Assembly: GCA_905208975.1 (NCBI GenBank)
Contig: CAJLRE010000070.1
Location: forward strand, 1 to 8,314
DNA from: an uncultured Collinsella sp.
Lineage (GTDB): Bacteria; Actinomycetota; Coriobacteriia; Coriobacteriales; Coriobacteriaceae
Reading direction: 5' to 3'
DNA length: 8,314 nucleotides
Below, one piece after another: positions 1-6,814 of the stretch; positions within the stretch are counted from its first letter, which is position 1, and every line of letters starts with the position of its first letter. Under the pieces are notes generated by a model. That model ran no database searches and was not told where the DNA came from. It was given only the letters and a program-made list of their open reading frames with translations. Made by a program: the position numbers and the translations under genes.

Positions 1-55
1 AACCCTGGACCTTGGGATTAAGAGTCCCCTGCTCTACCAACTGAGCTAACGACCC
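1..55 (-). tRNA. tRNA-Lys (anticodon CTT), 3' part cut by window edge
   Basis: Read on the minus strand from 55 down, the sequence gives the 5' acceptor strand GGGTCGT, T8-A9, a GCTC/GAGC D stem, an anticodon arm with loop CTCTTAA (anticodon CTT, reading AAG) and the first half of the T arm (CAGGG, TT). The rest, including the 3' acceptor strand, lies outside the window. The outermost anticodon-stem pair (27-43) is G opposite A, so that stem has four good pairs. It lies 22 nt downstream of tRNA-His and is probably transcribed with it. Identity is confident from the anticodon and from the close resemblance to the standard bacterial lysine tRNA start. Confidence 0.93.
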
Positions 56-77
56 GATATCAACACGAAGCAAGAAC

Positions 78-155
78 TGGGGTGGGTAAAGGGACTCGAA
101 CCCTCGACCTACGGGACCACAACCCGTCGCTCTAGCCAACTGAGCTACACCCACC
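78..155 (-). tRNA. tRNA-His (anticodon GTG)
   Basis: A complete cloverleaf can be drawn on the minus strand. The acceptor strands are GTGGGTG and TACCCAC, the D stem is GCTC/GAGC, the anticodon stem is ACGGG/CCCGT around loop TTGTGGT (anticodon GTG), and the T arm contains TTCGAGT. An extra G at position -1 (base 155) sits opposite discriminator C73 (base 81). This is the known identity element for histidyl-tRNA synthetase and confirms histidine. The CCA end is encoded (80-78). It is the first gene of a two-tRNA minus-strand unit with tRNA-Lys and is served by the promoter at 182-210. Confidence 0.97.
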
Positions 156-181
156 GTGTCCTGTGCGCTTCGCGCTCGACT

Positions 182-210
182 ATTATTGCAAGGAACGCCA
201 CGCGATGCAA
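182..210 (-). promoter_or_regulatory. sigma70-type promoter of the tRNA-His/tRNA-Lys unit
   Basis: On the minus strand, TTGCAT (210-205) and AATAAT (187-182) are separated by exactly 17 bp. A transcript would start near 175 and reach the tRNA-His 5' end at 155 after about 20 nt. Upstream of the -35 box, 218-236 is very AT-rich and contains the dyad TTTTCAA-GAATT-TTGAAAA, placed where an UP element would contact RNA polymerase alpha subunits. This is a pattern match only. Confidence 0.6.
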
Positions 211-307
211 GCCCCAATTTTCAAGAATTTTGAAAAGAGTTTTTCGAGCCCGTTTCGAGCAAATCCCACCGGTTCCATAGGAGTAAACTTGCTCCACCCA
301 ATGCTCG

Positions 308-313
308 AAAGGA
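308..313 (+). promoter_or_regulatory. ribosome binding site deciding the aminotransferase start
   Basis: AAAGGA sits 5 nt before the ATG at 319, a proper SD spacing. The reading frame is open back to a GTG at 163, but that stretch overlaps the tRNA promoter on the other strand and has no resemblance to the family. The in-frame ATG at 301 has its only SD-like sequence (AGGAG, 279-283) 17 nt away, which is too far. Start 319 is therefore preferred. Confidence 0.75.
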
Positions 314-318
314 TAGGC

Positions 319-1500
319 ATGAAAGAACTCTCCAACCGCACGGCGGCGTTTACCGATTCGGTCATCCGCCGCATGACGCGCATCTCCAACAAGTATGGTG
401 CCGTCAACCTGTCGCAGGGCTTCCCCGACTTTGATCCCCCGGCGCAGCTGCTCGATAGCCTCAGCACCATCGCCACCGATCCCAAGCCGCTCTACCACCA
501 GTACTCCATCACCTGGGGCTCTCAGGCCATGCGCGAGGCGCTTGCCGCCAAGCAGGAGCACTTTATGGGCATGCCGATCAACCCCAACGAGAATATTGTA
601 GTCACCTGCGGCTCCACCGAGGCCATGATGGCCGCCATGATGACGGTCACGAACCCCGGCGACAAGGTCGTCATTTTCTCGCCGTTCTACGAGAACTACG
701 GCGCTGACACCATTCTCTCGGGCGCCGAGCCCATCTATGTGCCGCTCAACCCGCCCACCTTTGACTTCGACCGTGAGGTCCTCGAGGCGGCCTTCCGCGA
801 CAACGATCCCAAGGCGATCGTCCTATGCAACCCGTCCAACCCCTGTGGCAAGGTCTTTACGCGCGAGGAGCTCACTTTTATTGCCGACCTGTGCAAGAAG
901 TACGACGCCTACTGCATCACCGACGAGGTGTACGAGCACATCGTCTACGCTCCCCACGAGCACGTCTATATGGCCACGCTGCCCGGCATGTTCGAGCGAA
1001 CCATCAGCTGCAGCTCGCTGTCTAAGACGTACTCCATCACCGGCTGGCGCCTGGGCTACACCATTGCCCCAGCCCAGATCACCGAGCGTATCAAAAAGGT
1101 CCACGACTTCCTCACCGTCGGCGCCGCCGCGCCCCTGCAGGAAGCCGTCGTCACTGCCCTCAATTTCGACGACAGTTATTACCAGGAGGTCCTCGACCTC
1201 TACACCGCCAAGCGCGACCTATTCTGTCAGGGACTCGACAGCATCGGCCTCACGCACAACGTGCCGCAGGGCGCGTACTACGTGATGATGGACATCTCTG
1301 AGTTTGCCTATGACAGCGACCTCGACTTCTGCGAGGATCTGGCCTCCAAGGTGGGCGTGGGCTCCGTTCCGGGCTCCAGCTTCTTCCGCGAGCCCGTCAA
1401 CCACCTCATCCGCTTCCACTTTGCCAAGCGAGACGAGACGCTCAACGCAGCACTGGAGAACCTCAAGTTCCTGCGTGATAAAATCAAACCGCGCGGGTAA
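319..1500 (+). CDS. PLP-dependent class I aminotransferase, kynurenine/methionine aminotransferase-like
   Basis: A 393-residue cytoplasmic enzyme, the usual length for fold-type I aminotransferases. Visible motifs in order: NLSQGFPDF (30-38, substrate-binding segment typical of the glutamine-transaminase-K/YbdL-like subgroup); NPSNPCGK (171-178, N174 contacting PLP); D202 and Y205 in ITDEVYEH (D202 binds the pyridine nitrogen); SLSKTYSITGWR with K236 as the Schiff-base lysine and R244 binding the phosphate; and R365 in IRFHFAKRDE, which grips the substrate carboxylate. All key residues are present, so it should be active in transferring an amino group between an amino acid and a 2-oxo acid. 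The exact substrate (aromatic, methionine, aspartate or kynurenine) cannot be told from sequence. It starts at the ATG after AAAGGA. It has no terminator of its own: the truncated kinase remnant begins 17 nt after the stop, and the next terminator is at 2035-2085. I found no convincing promoter in 211-318. Confidence 0.9.
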   Translation: MKELSNRTAAFTDSVIRRMTRISNKYGAVNLSQGFPDFDPPAQLLDSLSTIATDPKPLYHQYSITWGSQAMREALAAKQEHFMGMPINPNENIVVTCGSTEAMMAAMMTVTNPGDKVVIFSPFYENYGADTILSGAEPIYVPLNPPTFDFDREVLEAAFRDNDPKAIVLCNPSNPCGKVFTREELTFIADLCKKYDAYCITDEVYEHIVYAPHEHVYMATLPGMFERTISCSSLSKTYSITGWRLGYTIAPAQITERIKKVHDFLTVGAAAPLQEAVVTALNFDDSYYQEVLDLYTAKRDLFCQGLDSIGLTHNVPQGAYYVMMDISEFAYDSDLDFCEDLASKVGVGSVPGSSFFREPVNHLIRFHFAKRDETLNAALENLKFLRDKIKPRG

Positions 1501-1517
1501 GGACGGCCCGGCACTAA

Positions 1518-1955
1518 ATGCACCCCGAGGCCGGCCACATCCTGGTCACGCGCGACCCGCGCGACACCATCGGCGAGCACAGCGGCTGCCCCTTCCACGA
1601 CAACTGCCTCGAGGGCCTCATCGCCGGCCCCGGCGTTAAAAGGCGCTGGGATGGCAAGAGCGCCGGAGACATGGCCGATGACCCGGAGGCCATGGATCTG
1701 CTCGCCGGCTATCTGGCGCAGGCGCTCATGACCTTCATCCTGTGCTATGCGCCGCAGAAGATCGTCATCGGCGGCGGCGTGGCCGACCACACCCCCATCG
1801 TGCCGCTCGCGCGCAAGAAGTGCGCCGAGATGCTCAACGGCTATATCGTCACGCCCGAGGTCAACGACATCGATACCTACATCGTCAACAACAGCCTCGA
1901 GGGCAAGCAGGGCATCATGGGCTGCCTGGCCCTAGGCGCACAGGCGCTTCAGTAA
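1518..1955 (+). pseudogene. 5'-truncated ROK-family sugar kinase (fructokinase-like), C-terminal half only
   Basis: The open frame encodes 145 residues matching the C-terminal half of ROK fructokinase/glucokinase proteins, which are about 290-300 residues long. HPEAGHIL (2-9) corresponds to the HPE-GHI motif; EHSGCPFHDNC (20-30) is the ROK zinc-binding region, followed by LEG and AGPGV; KIVIGGGVADH is the C-terminal glycine loop; the end of the protein is intact. Missing are the N-terminal ATP phosphate-binding domain and the catalytic aspartate region. A TAA immediately precedes the ATG in the same frame (1515-1517), and only a poorly spaced AAGGA (1499-1503) lies upstream. The homology begins abruptly 17 nt after the aminotransferase stop, suggesting a deletion that joined the two genes. 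A kinase without its ATP site cannot be active alone. It could still be translated as a fragment, but I call it a remnant. The zinc motif and reading frame are undamaged, so the loss may be recent. Confidence 0.8.
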
Positions 1956-2034
1956 CAGACGCACCCACAGGGCGTGGCGCACCCGGCAAATCCGACCTAT
2001 GGAACGACGCCGCCACACCTCATATAAGCCCTCC

Positions 2035-2085
2035 AATAAAAAAGGCCGCCTAGGACCAAACAATGCGTCCTTAGGCGGCCTTTTT
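2035..2085. terminator. bidirectional Rho-independent terminator
   Basis: Arms at 2044-2056 and 2067-2080 form a 13-bp stem (GGCCGCCTAGGAC with GTCCTTAGGCGGCC, one bulged T) around a 10-nt loop. TTTTT follows on the plus strand (2081-2085) and a run of six T on the minus strand (complement of 2038-2043). It ends transcription of the plus-strand aminotransferase/kinase unit and of the minus-strand VanZ operon. The vanZ-like stop codon (2073-2071) lies inside the stem, so the last codons of that gene form part of the hairpin. Confidence 0.92.
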
Positions 2086-2520
2086 GGCGCACATCAGCGA
2101 CCGTAAGAGATATCGGAGCACAACGCCCGTTGCCGCACCACAGCAGTCGATCATCACATCGGTGATCATGCCGGCGCGTCCCGGCACAAAGAGCTGAATC
2201 GTCTCGTCGATCGAGGGAATCAGCAGCAGGAACACCGCCGTGGGCAGCAGCACGTCAAAGGTGCGCCGGCCCTCAAAATCAAAGGCGTGCGTTGCCAAGA
2301 TGCCGAGCACCATATACTCGGTAAAATGCGCGCACTTGCGAACAACAAAGTTGGTCACCCATTCATATGGAAGTCCCACGCCGTGCAGGAAACCGCGGAT
2401 AGCTTCCATGACCGTTAGGCTCAGCGAGCCCGACCCCGAGCCGGGAACCAGCGAATTGCCCCAGATCAAGAGCGCCATCAGGCAGGTCACGACCGCCCAT
2501 TTTCGATTGATCTTAACCAT
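2071..2520 (-). CDS. VanZ-family membrane protein
   Basis: A 149-residue integral membrane protein. The family signature is clear: RKCAHFTEYMVLGIL (61-75, matching the VanZ RK-AHF-EY-LG pattern) and IDETIQLFVPGRAGMITDVMID (104-125, matching DE-Q-F-PGR-D). Hydrophobic segments lie near 9-25, 65-80, 88-102 and 120-138, giving about four membrane spans. VanZ proteins are linked with low-level teicoplanin resistance, and the family is widespread with mostly unknown roles, so no resistance should be assumed here. I start it at the ATG at 2520, 7 nt past the stop of the upstream gene, with GGAGG (2537-2533) inside the end of that gene. The spacing of 12 nt is rather long. A GTG at 2541 is in frame but lies upstream of this SD and is less likely. 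It is translationally close to, and probably co-transcribed with, the 466-aa gene. Confidence 0.88.
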   Translation of the reverse strand: MVKINRKWAVVTCLMALLIWGNSLVPGSGSGSLSLTVMEAIRGFLHGVGLPYEWVTNFVVRKCAHFTEYMVLGILATHAFDFEGRRTFDVLLPTAVFLLLIPSIDETIQLFVPGRAGMITDVMIDCCGAATGVVLRYLLRSLMCAKKAA

Positions 2521-2527
2521 GCAGAAG

Positions 2528-3928
2528 TTATGCCTCCGCACGGAGCGGCGCGAAGCTGGCGGTACCGCCCTCGATAACGCTCAGATAAGCACGGCCCGTA
2601 CGCTTGGCGGTAGAGGACTGAAGACGCTCGATCTCTTCCTCGAGGATCTGATTGACGCGCTCGTGACGACGATTTTCCATAATGCCGGCGGCAATAGCCT
2701 CGGCCCGCTCGATGCTCTCACGCGAGATACGGGCAGTATCCTCGGGGAACACAGCGCTGTGACGGCCGACATAGGCGGGGGCAGCAGGCTGAGGGGCAGC
2801 GACGGGAGCGGGGGCTGAAACAGGAGCAGGCTCGTCAATCTCATCCAGAATCGCGGTGGCGGCGGCCCACATACCCTCGTGGCCCGAGTAATCGGCCATG
2901 GGGACATCAACCTCGAGCGAGGCGTCCGGAAGGTCGCCGGTGTCGATGCGATCTTGGGCATCAATCGATGCGGTGATGGCTGCAGGCTCATCGAGGTCAT
3001 CGAGATCGATGCCCGCGGCACCGGAGATGATAGGCATGCTGGCGAGGTTTGCATTGTACGGCGCAGCCTCAGCCGCCTGCTGCTGGGCAGGAGCGCCCCA
3101 AAGCGAGCTTTCGGCGGCACGGCGGGCGGCAACAGCCTCCTCGTCCGCGGTCATGGCTTCATCAACGTACGAATTATCGGCAGAAGCGTTCGCGTCCGCC
3201 GAGGTAGCGCTGTAGGCGTTATTGACCGCCGCATTGGCAACGAGTGCCACGAAAGCCGCCGTGCTGCCCGCAGGGGCGGCCTGGGAGCCCGACACGGCGC
3301 GAGCCGCGGCGGCGATATCATCGCGATTGAAGGAGCCGGTCTGCCCGCCGTTGGTGAGCTCGTCGATGGCGACTTGATAGACGTCGCGCGAGCGCGCAGG
3401 GTCGCAGCTCACCGGCGAATCGTCGTCGAGCATGCTGTCGATCATGGACCAAGCCTCGGCCTCGTCCATAGCATCTGCGGCTCGAGCGATGGTAGGGACA
3501 CCATCATCGGCATGACGGCGCTGGAACGCACCAGTCAGGCCGGAAAGGAATGCCGAGGTAGACTGCTCCGACTGAGCCTGAGAAGCAGAAGCCGCAGCGT
3601 AAGGAGTAGCATCCTGCTGCTGAGCTGGAATCGAGGCGGTCTTGAACTCGCTTTGATGCTGATTGAGATTGGCGGCACCGCCCATGGCATCGGGCTGGAA
3701 CAGACGCTCTTCACGCTGCGCACGATACTCGGAGATACCCAGCGAGGCGGCATAGATACCCACGCCCGCCACCGCGCCCACGGCGAAGGGAACCGCACCC
3801 GCCACGACCGTCTCGTTCACCGATGAAAACGGCAGCGTCGCGGCATACATAACCACGGGAGCGGCAAGGCCGATCCCGCACGAAAGTCCGGCAAGGACTG
3901 CTCGTTGTGTTGCATCAGAAGAAGCCAT
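2528..3928 (-). CDS. membrane-anchored Ala/acid-rich protein of unknown function
   Basis: I do not recognise this 466-residue protein. The N-terminus has two hydrophobic segments (about 9-31 and 41-63) separated by a short loop. A basic stretch (EYRAQREER, 67-75) follows, which by the positive-inside rule puts the remainder in the cytoplasm. Residues 80-390 are low complexity, rich in Ala, Asp, Glu, Gln and Ser, with an acidic cluster at 167-170 and a Pro/Ala linker at 367-385 (APAPVAAPQPAAP). The last 80 residues look ordered: YVGRHSAVFPED (386-397), then a charged helix likely to form a coiled coil (399-440), then RTGRAYLSVIEGG (443-455). Only two cysteines occur (17 and 175). The ATG at 3928 follows GGGGAG with 5 nt spacing; a TTG at 3955 is in frame but lacks that support. 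It is first in an operon with the VanZ-like gene and is driven by the promoter at 4065-4093. The layout suggests a membrane-tethered scaffold or adaptor, but that is a guess. Confidence 0.8.
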   Translation of the reverse strand: MASSDATQRAVLAGLSCGIGLAAPVVMYAATLPFSSVNETVVAGAVPFAVGAVAGVGIYAASLGISEYRAQREERLFQPDAMGGAANLNQHQSEFKTASIPAQQQDATPYAAASASQAQSEQSTSAFLSGLTGAFQRRHADDGVPTIARAADAMDEAEAWSMIDSMLDDDSPVSCDPARSRDVYQVAIDELTNGGQTGSFNRDDIAAAARAVSGSQAAPAGSTAAFVALVANAAVNNAYSATSADANASADNSYVDEAMTADEEAVAARRAAESSLWGAPAQQQAAEAAPYNANLASMPIISGAAGIDLDDLDEPAAITASIDAQDRIDTGDLPDASLEVDVPMADYSGHEGMWAAATAILDEIDEPAPVSAPAPVAAPQPAAPAYVGRHSAVFPEDTARISRESIERAEAIAAGIMENRRHERVNQILEEEIERLQSSTAKRTGRAYLSVIEGGTASFAPLRAEA

Positions 3929-4064
3929 GAGCTCTCCCCATCTTCCAGCACCCAAATCGCATCATTCAGTTGGCTGCGCGAGAGAAGATGAAGCGGGGCT
4001 ATGCCCCAAAGCAACGGTATATGGTTCGTTTCATCTGCGTTTTCCGTCGCGAAGCTTAAAAGCT
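3929..4064 (-). other. leader of the 466-aa/VanZ operon with hairpin and tiny ORF
   Basis: The leader contains a hairpin, GGGGC-TAT-GCCCC at 3995-4007, and an 11-codon reading frame at 4034-3999 (minus; MKRTIYRCFGA). The stop codon of this frame falls at the hairpin loop. A GGAAAA sequence lies upstream of its ATG. There is no T run after the hairpin, so it is not an intrinsic terminator. Nothing else recognisable is present. The tiny ORF may be chance. Confidence 0.3.
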
Positions 4065-4093
4065 ATTATGCGAAACCGCCCCGTCGATTGCAA
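4065..4093 (-). promoter_or_regulatory. sigma70-type promoter of the 466-aa/VanZ operon
   Basis: On the minus strand, TTGCAA (4093-4088), a 17-bp spacer, and CATAAT (4070-4065). Transcription would start near 4058, giving a leader of about 130 nt before the ATG at 3928. The promoter lies just downstream of the rho terminator (4172-4203), so the operon is independent of rho. Confidence 0.72.
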
Positions 4094-4171
4094 GCGACGA
4101 TGTCGGATTGAAACGGGAAACCTGCTGCTCGTCGGTCTTGTGGTTAAAATAAGCGCGGAGCGGCGATATGG

Positions 4172-4203
4172 AAAAGGGCCGAGGCTCAAAGCCCCGACCC
4201 TTT
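4172..4203 (-). terminator. Rho-independent terminator of rho
   Basis: Arms 4203-4190 and 4186-4173 (minus strand) form a 14-bp stem around a 3-nt loop, ending in UUUU. In the minus-strand RNA all 14 positions pair, two as G-U. In the plus-strand RNA the same two positions would be A-C mismatches. The hairpin is thus best formed by the transcript of rho, which ends 37 nt upstream at 4241. Confidence 0.82.
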
Positions 4204-4240
4204 ATCGCATTGATGACTATCGCTGCGTGTGGATGACAAC

Positions 4241-6814
4241 CTAGAACGTCTGCTCGTAGTCGCTGTGTTTTTTGGCCGAACGCACCAAGAATTCCTGGTT
4301 GGTGTTGGTGCCCTTAAGACCCTTGATAAACGATGCGGCTGCGCGCTCGGTGTTGTTCATGCCGGCAAGAATGCGACGCAGACCAAAGACAAACGGACGC
4401 ATCTGCTCGTCGACCAACAGGTCCTCGTTACGCGTACCGGAGGCAACGGGGTCGATAGCCGGGAAGATGCGGCGGTCGGCCAGGTCGCGGTCGAGCTTAA
4501 GCTCCATGTTGCCGGTGCCCTTGAACTCCTCAAAGATGACCTCGTCCATCTTGGAACCGGTGTCGATGAGGGCAGAGGCCAGGATGGTGAGCGAGCCACC
4601 GTTCTCGATATTACGGGCTGCGCCCAGGAAGCGCTTGGGAGGATACAGTGCCGCCGAATCGACGCCGCCCGAAAGGATGCGGCCTGAGGCGGGCGCCGCC
4701 AAGTTGTAGGCGCGGGCAAGACGCGTGATGGAGTCGAGCACCACCACGACGTCGCCACCCAGCTCCACGATGCGCTTGGCGCGCTCGATGACGAGCTCTG
4801 CCACGCGAGTGTGGTTGTCGGCGGGCATATCGAAGGTCGACGCCACAACCTCGCCCTTGATGGAACGCTGCATATCGGTGACCTCTTCGGGGCGCTCGTC
4901 GACGAGCAGGCAGATGAGGTGCACCTCGGGGTTGTTAATCGAGATAGACTGGCAGATCTTCTTGAGGATCGTGGTCTTGCCGGCCTTGGGCGGGGACACG
5001 ATCAGGCCGCGCTGGCCCTTGCCGATCGGTGACACGATGTCGATGGCGCGACCGGTAATAGAGTCCTTGCCGTGCTCCATGCGCAGCGGCTCGTTGGGAT
5101 AGACCGGGGTGAGGTCGCCGAACTTGGGACGGTTGCGAATCTGCTCGGGGTCCAGACCGTTGACGGTCGTGATTTTGGCGAGGCCGGCGCGCTTGTCGCC
5201 GCCGCGCGAAGGACGCAGCGAGCCCTCGATGACGTCGCCCGTGCGCAGGCGCGCGGAGCGGATGAGGTAGGCGGGCACGAAGGCGTCGTCGTTGGACTTC
5301 ATGTAGCCATGGGCGTGGATGATGCCGGAGCTGTCCGGGCGAATCTGCAGAATGCCCTTGATGTCGCGGAAGCCCTCGGCCTTCGCAGCGGTGACGTAGA
5401 TTTCCTCGACGAGCTCGGCCTTCTTCTTGCCGGTCGTCTCGATCTCGAACTCCTTGGCCTTCTCGCGAAGTTCGGCAACCTTCATGGCAGCGAGCTCCTC
5501 GCGCGAAAGCGTAGGCTCGGTGGGAGCGGCATTACGCTCCTTGTTGCGTTGCTTGCGATCGCGCTGGCGGTTGCGACGGTCGTTGTTGCGCTCGTCCTTG
5601 CGCTCGTTGCGCTCCTCGTTGCGCTTGTGCTGGCGACGGTTGGGGCGAGCGCCGTCTTCGCTCTCGGCGGGGGCGGCACCATCGGTTGCGGTGGTGTCAA
5701 CATTGGCCGCAGCGGCGTCATTGGCCTCGGCGCCAGAATCAACCTGCGCTTCGACATCAGCATGCTGCTCGGCGGCCTTGGCCTTAACGGACTTCTTGCG
5801 ACCGCGCTTGGGCTTCTCGGATGCAGGCTGTTCGACGTCCTGGGGCTCGGCGGCATCAGTCGATACATCGGCGGTCGTCTCGGTGGAATCCTCGGACGCG
5901 CCCTTCTTGGCAGCCTTAGCCTTGGACGTGCGCTTAGCAGCAGTGCGACGCCTGCGACCGGGACGGACGTCGGCGGGCTCGGCATCGGCAGAAACGGCCT
6001 CGGAAGTCGTAGCATCCTGGACGGGTTCATCGGCAGCAGTTGAGGACTTGGCGGTCGCCGCAGCATCCCGAGCGGCGGCGGCTGCGGCTGCGGCCTTCTC
6101 GGCCTCGACAAAGGCCTTGGGCTTGCGACCGCGACGGTGCGGGCGCAAAGCCGGATCGACAACGGGAACTTCGCTGGCCTCGACAGGCGCAGCGGGCTCA
6201 ACAGGCGATGTGCCCTCCCCTGCCGCGGAACGGACCGAAGCCTCAGTGAGCTCGGGGGTTACCTGTTCAGCAACCTGCTCGGCCTTAGCAGCCGTGCGAC
6301 GGCGTGTGCGCGGTACCGGCTTCTCGGTCGGCTGGTCGGCGACAGGAGTCTCGGTGGCGGCAGGCGTCTCGAGCACAGACGGAGCTGCAAGCTCGGTCAG
6401 AGCCGCGGCCTCGCGCTCGGCAGCACGACGGCGGGCGCGCACCACCTGAGCCTCGCTAATCTGCGCCAACGCACGTGCCTGCGCGACCTCATCGGAAATC
6501 GGCGCCGAGGAGTCAGCTGCAACGGTGAGCTTGGCGCGCGTCGTGCGCGTGGTACGGCGCTTTGGCTTGGTGACCTCCTCGCCGTCAGCGGCAGGCTTGG
6601 CCGTGCGGCGCGTGCGCTTGGGCTTTGCCGGAGCAGCCTCCTCACCAGTTGCAGGCACGGCCTTCTCAGCCGCTACAGGCATAGGCGTCGAAGCAGCCTT
6701 AGGCGTCTCAGGAGCCGAGGCTTGCGCGGGCGCCGCGACCTGGTCCGACGCAACCGGTGCAGCGGGAGCGGCCTGCGTCGTCGTTATTTCGTTTTCTTGC
6801 TGTTGATCAGACAC
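4241..6814 (-). CDS. rho: transcription termination factor Rho with long N-terminal extension
   Basis: A hexameric RNA-dependent ATPase/translocase that ends transcription of untranslated RNA. At 857 residues it is about twice the length of E. coli Rho (419). Residues 1-435 are low complexity: Ala/Pro/Glu/Thr-rich, with an eight-Ala run (241-248), repeated basic islands, and an Arg/Asn/Glu tract (390-428). The Rho N-terminal helical domain starts near 436, followed by a cold-shock-like RNA-binding domain (about 484-535). The motor is canonical: Walker A PPKAGKTT (608-615, K613), DERPEEV (639-645, catalytic Glu region), Walker B VVVVLDSITR (D694), Q-loop SGGVD (715-719), R-loop DTGSKMDEVIFEEFKGTG (751-768), and SGTR with R795 as arginine finger. 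The RNP1 motif is atypical (see findings). The start is GTG; an in-frame TGA lies 9 nt upstream of it, so no earlier start is possible. No good SD precedes it, only AAAAGAAAG some 15 nt away. Its terminator is at 4172-4203. Confidence 0.97.
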   Translation of the reverse strand: MSDQQQENEITTTQAAPAAPVASDQVAAPAQASAPETPKAASTPMPVAAEKAVPATGEEAAPAKPKRTRRTAKPAADGEEVTKPKRRTTRTTRAKLTVAADSSAPISDEVAQARALAQISEAQVVRARRRAAEREAAALTELAAPSVLETPAATETPVADQPTEKPVPRTRRRTAAKAEQVAEQVTPELTEASVRSAAGEGTSPVEPAAPVEASEVPVVDPALRPHRRGRKPKAFVEAEKAAAAAAAARDAAATAKSSTAADEPVQDATTSEAVSADAEPADVRPGRRRRTAAKRTSKAKAAKKGASEDSTETTADVSTDAAEPQDVEQPASEKPKRGRKKSVKAKAAEQHADVEAQVDSGAEANDAAAANVDTTATDGAAPAESEDGARPNRRQHKRNEERNERKDERNNDRRNRQRDRKQRNKERNAAPTEPTLSREELAAMKVAELREKAKEFEIETTGKKKAELVEEIYVTAAKAEGFRDIKGILQIRPDSSGIIHAHGYMKSNDDAFVPAYLIRSARLRTGDVIEGSLRPSRGGDKRAGLAKITTVNGLDPEQIRNRPKFGDLTPVYPNEPLRMEHGKDSITGRAIDIVSPIGKGQRGLIVSPPKAGKTTILKKICQSISINNPEVHLICLLVDERPEEVTDMQRSIKGEVVASTFDMPADNHTRVAELVIERAKRIVELGGDVVVVLDSITRLARAYNLAAPASGRILSGGVDSAALYPPKRFLGAARNIENGGSLTILASALIDTGSKMDEVIFEEFKGTGNMELKLDRDLADRRIFPAIDPVASGTRNEDLLVDEQMRPFVFGLRRILAGMNNTERAAASFIKGLKGTNTNQEFLVRSAKKHSDYEQTF

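Noticed and set aside
163..318. N-terminal extension of the aminotransferase to a GTG at 163
   Set aside because: It overlaps the tRNA promoter, lacks an SD, and is not needed for a full-length family member. ATG 319 with AAAGGA is better.
1308..1790. Minus-strand 160-codon frame across the aminotransferase end and kinase remnant
   Set aside because: It is the shadow of two recognisable plus-strand sequences and has no family features.
2240..2818. Plus-strand 192-codon frame opposite the VanZ-like gene
   Set aside because: It spans two minus-strand genes and their junction, and VanZ motifs on the other strand are clear.
2879..3826. Plus-strand 315-codon frame opposite the 466-aa gene
   Set aside because: Arg/Gly-rich mirror of an Ala/acid-rich gene. 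The minus-strand frame has an SD, a promoter and membrane segments.
4208..4240. Possible further gene between the rho stop and its terminator
   Set aside because: The gap is only 37 nt and holds no reading frame or RNA motif.
5072..6449. Long plus-strand open frames (323 and 340 codons) opposite rho
   Set aside because: They lie antisense to the low-complexity, GC-rich rho extension, give Leu/Gly/Ala/Ser/Arg-rich sequence without any domain or SD, and rho is unmistakably the coding strand.
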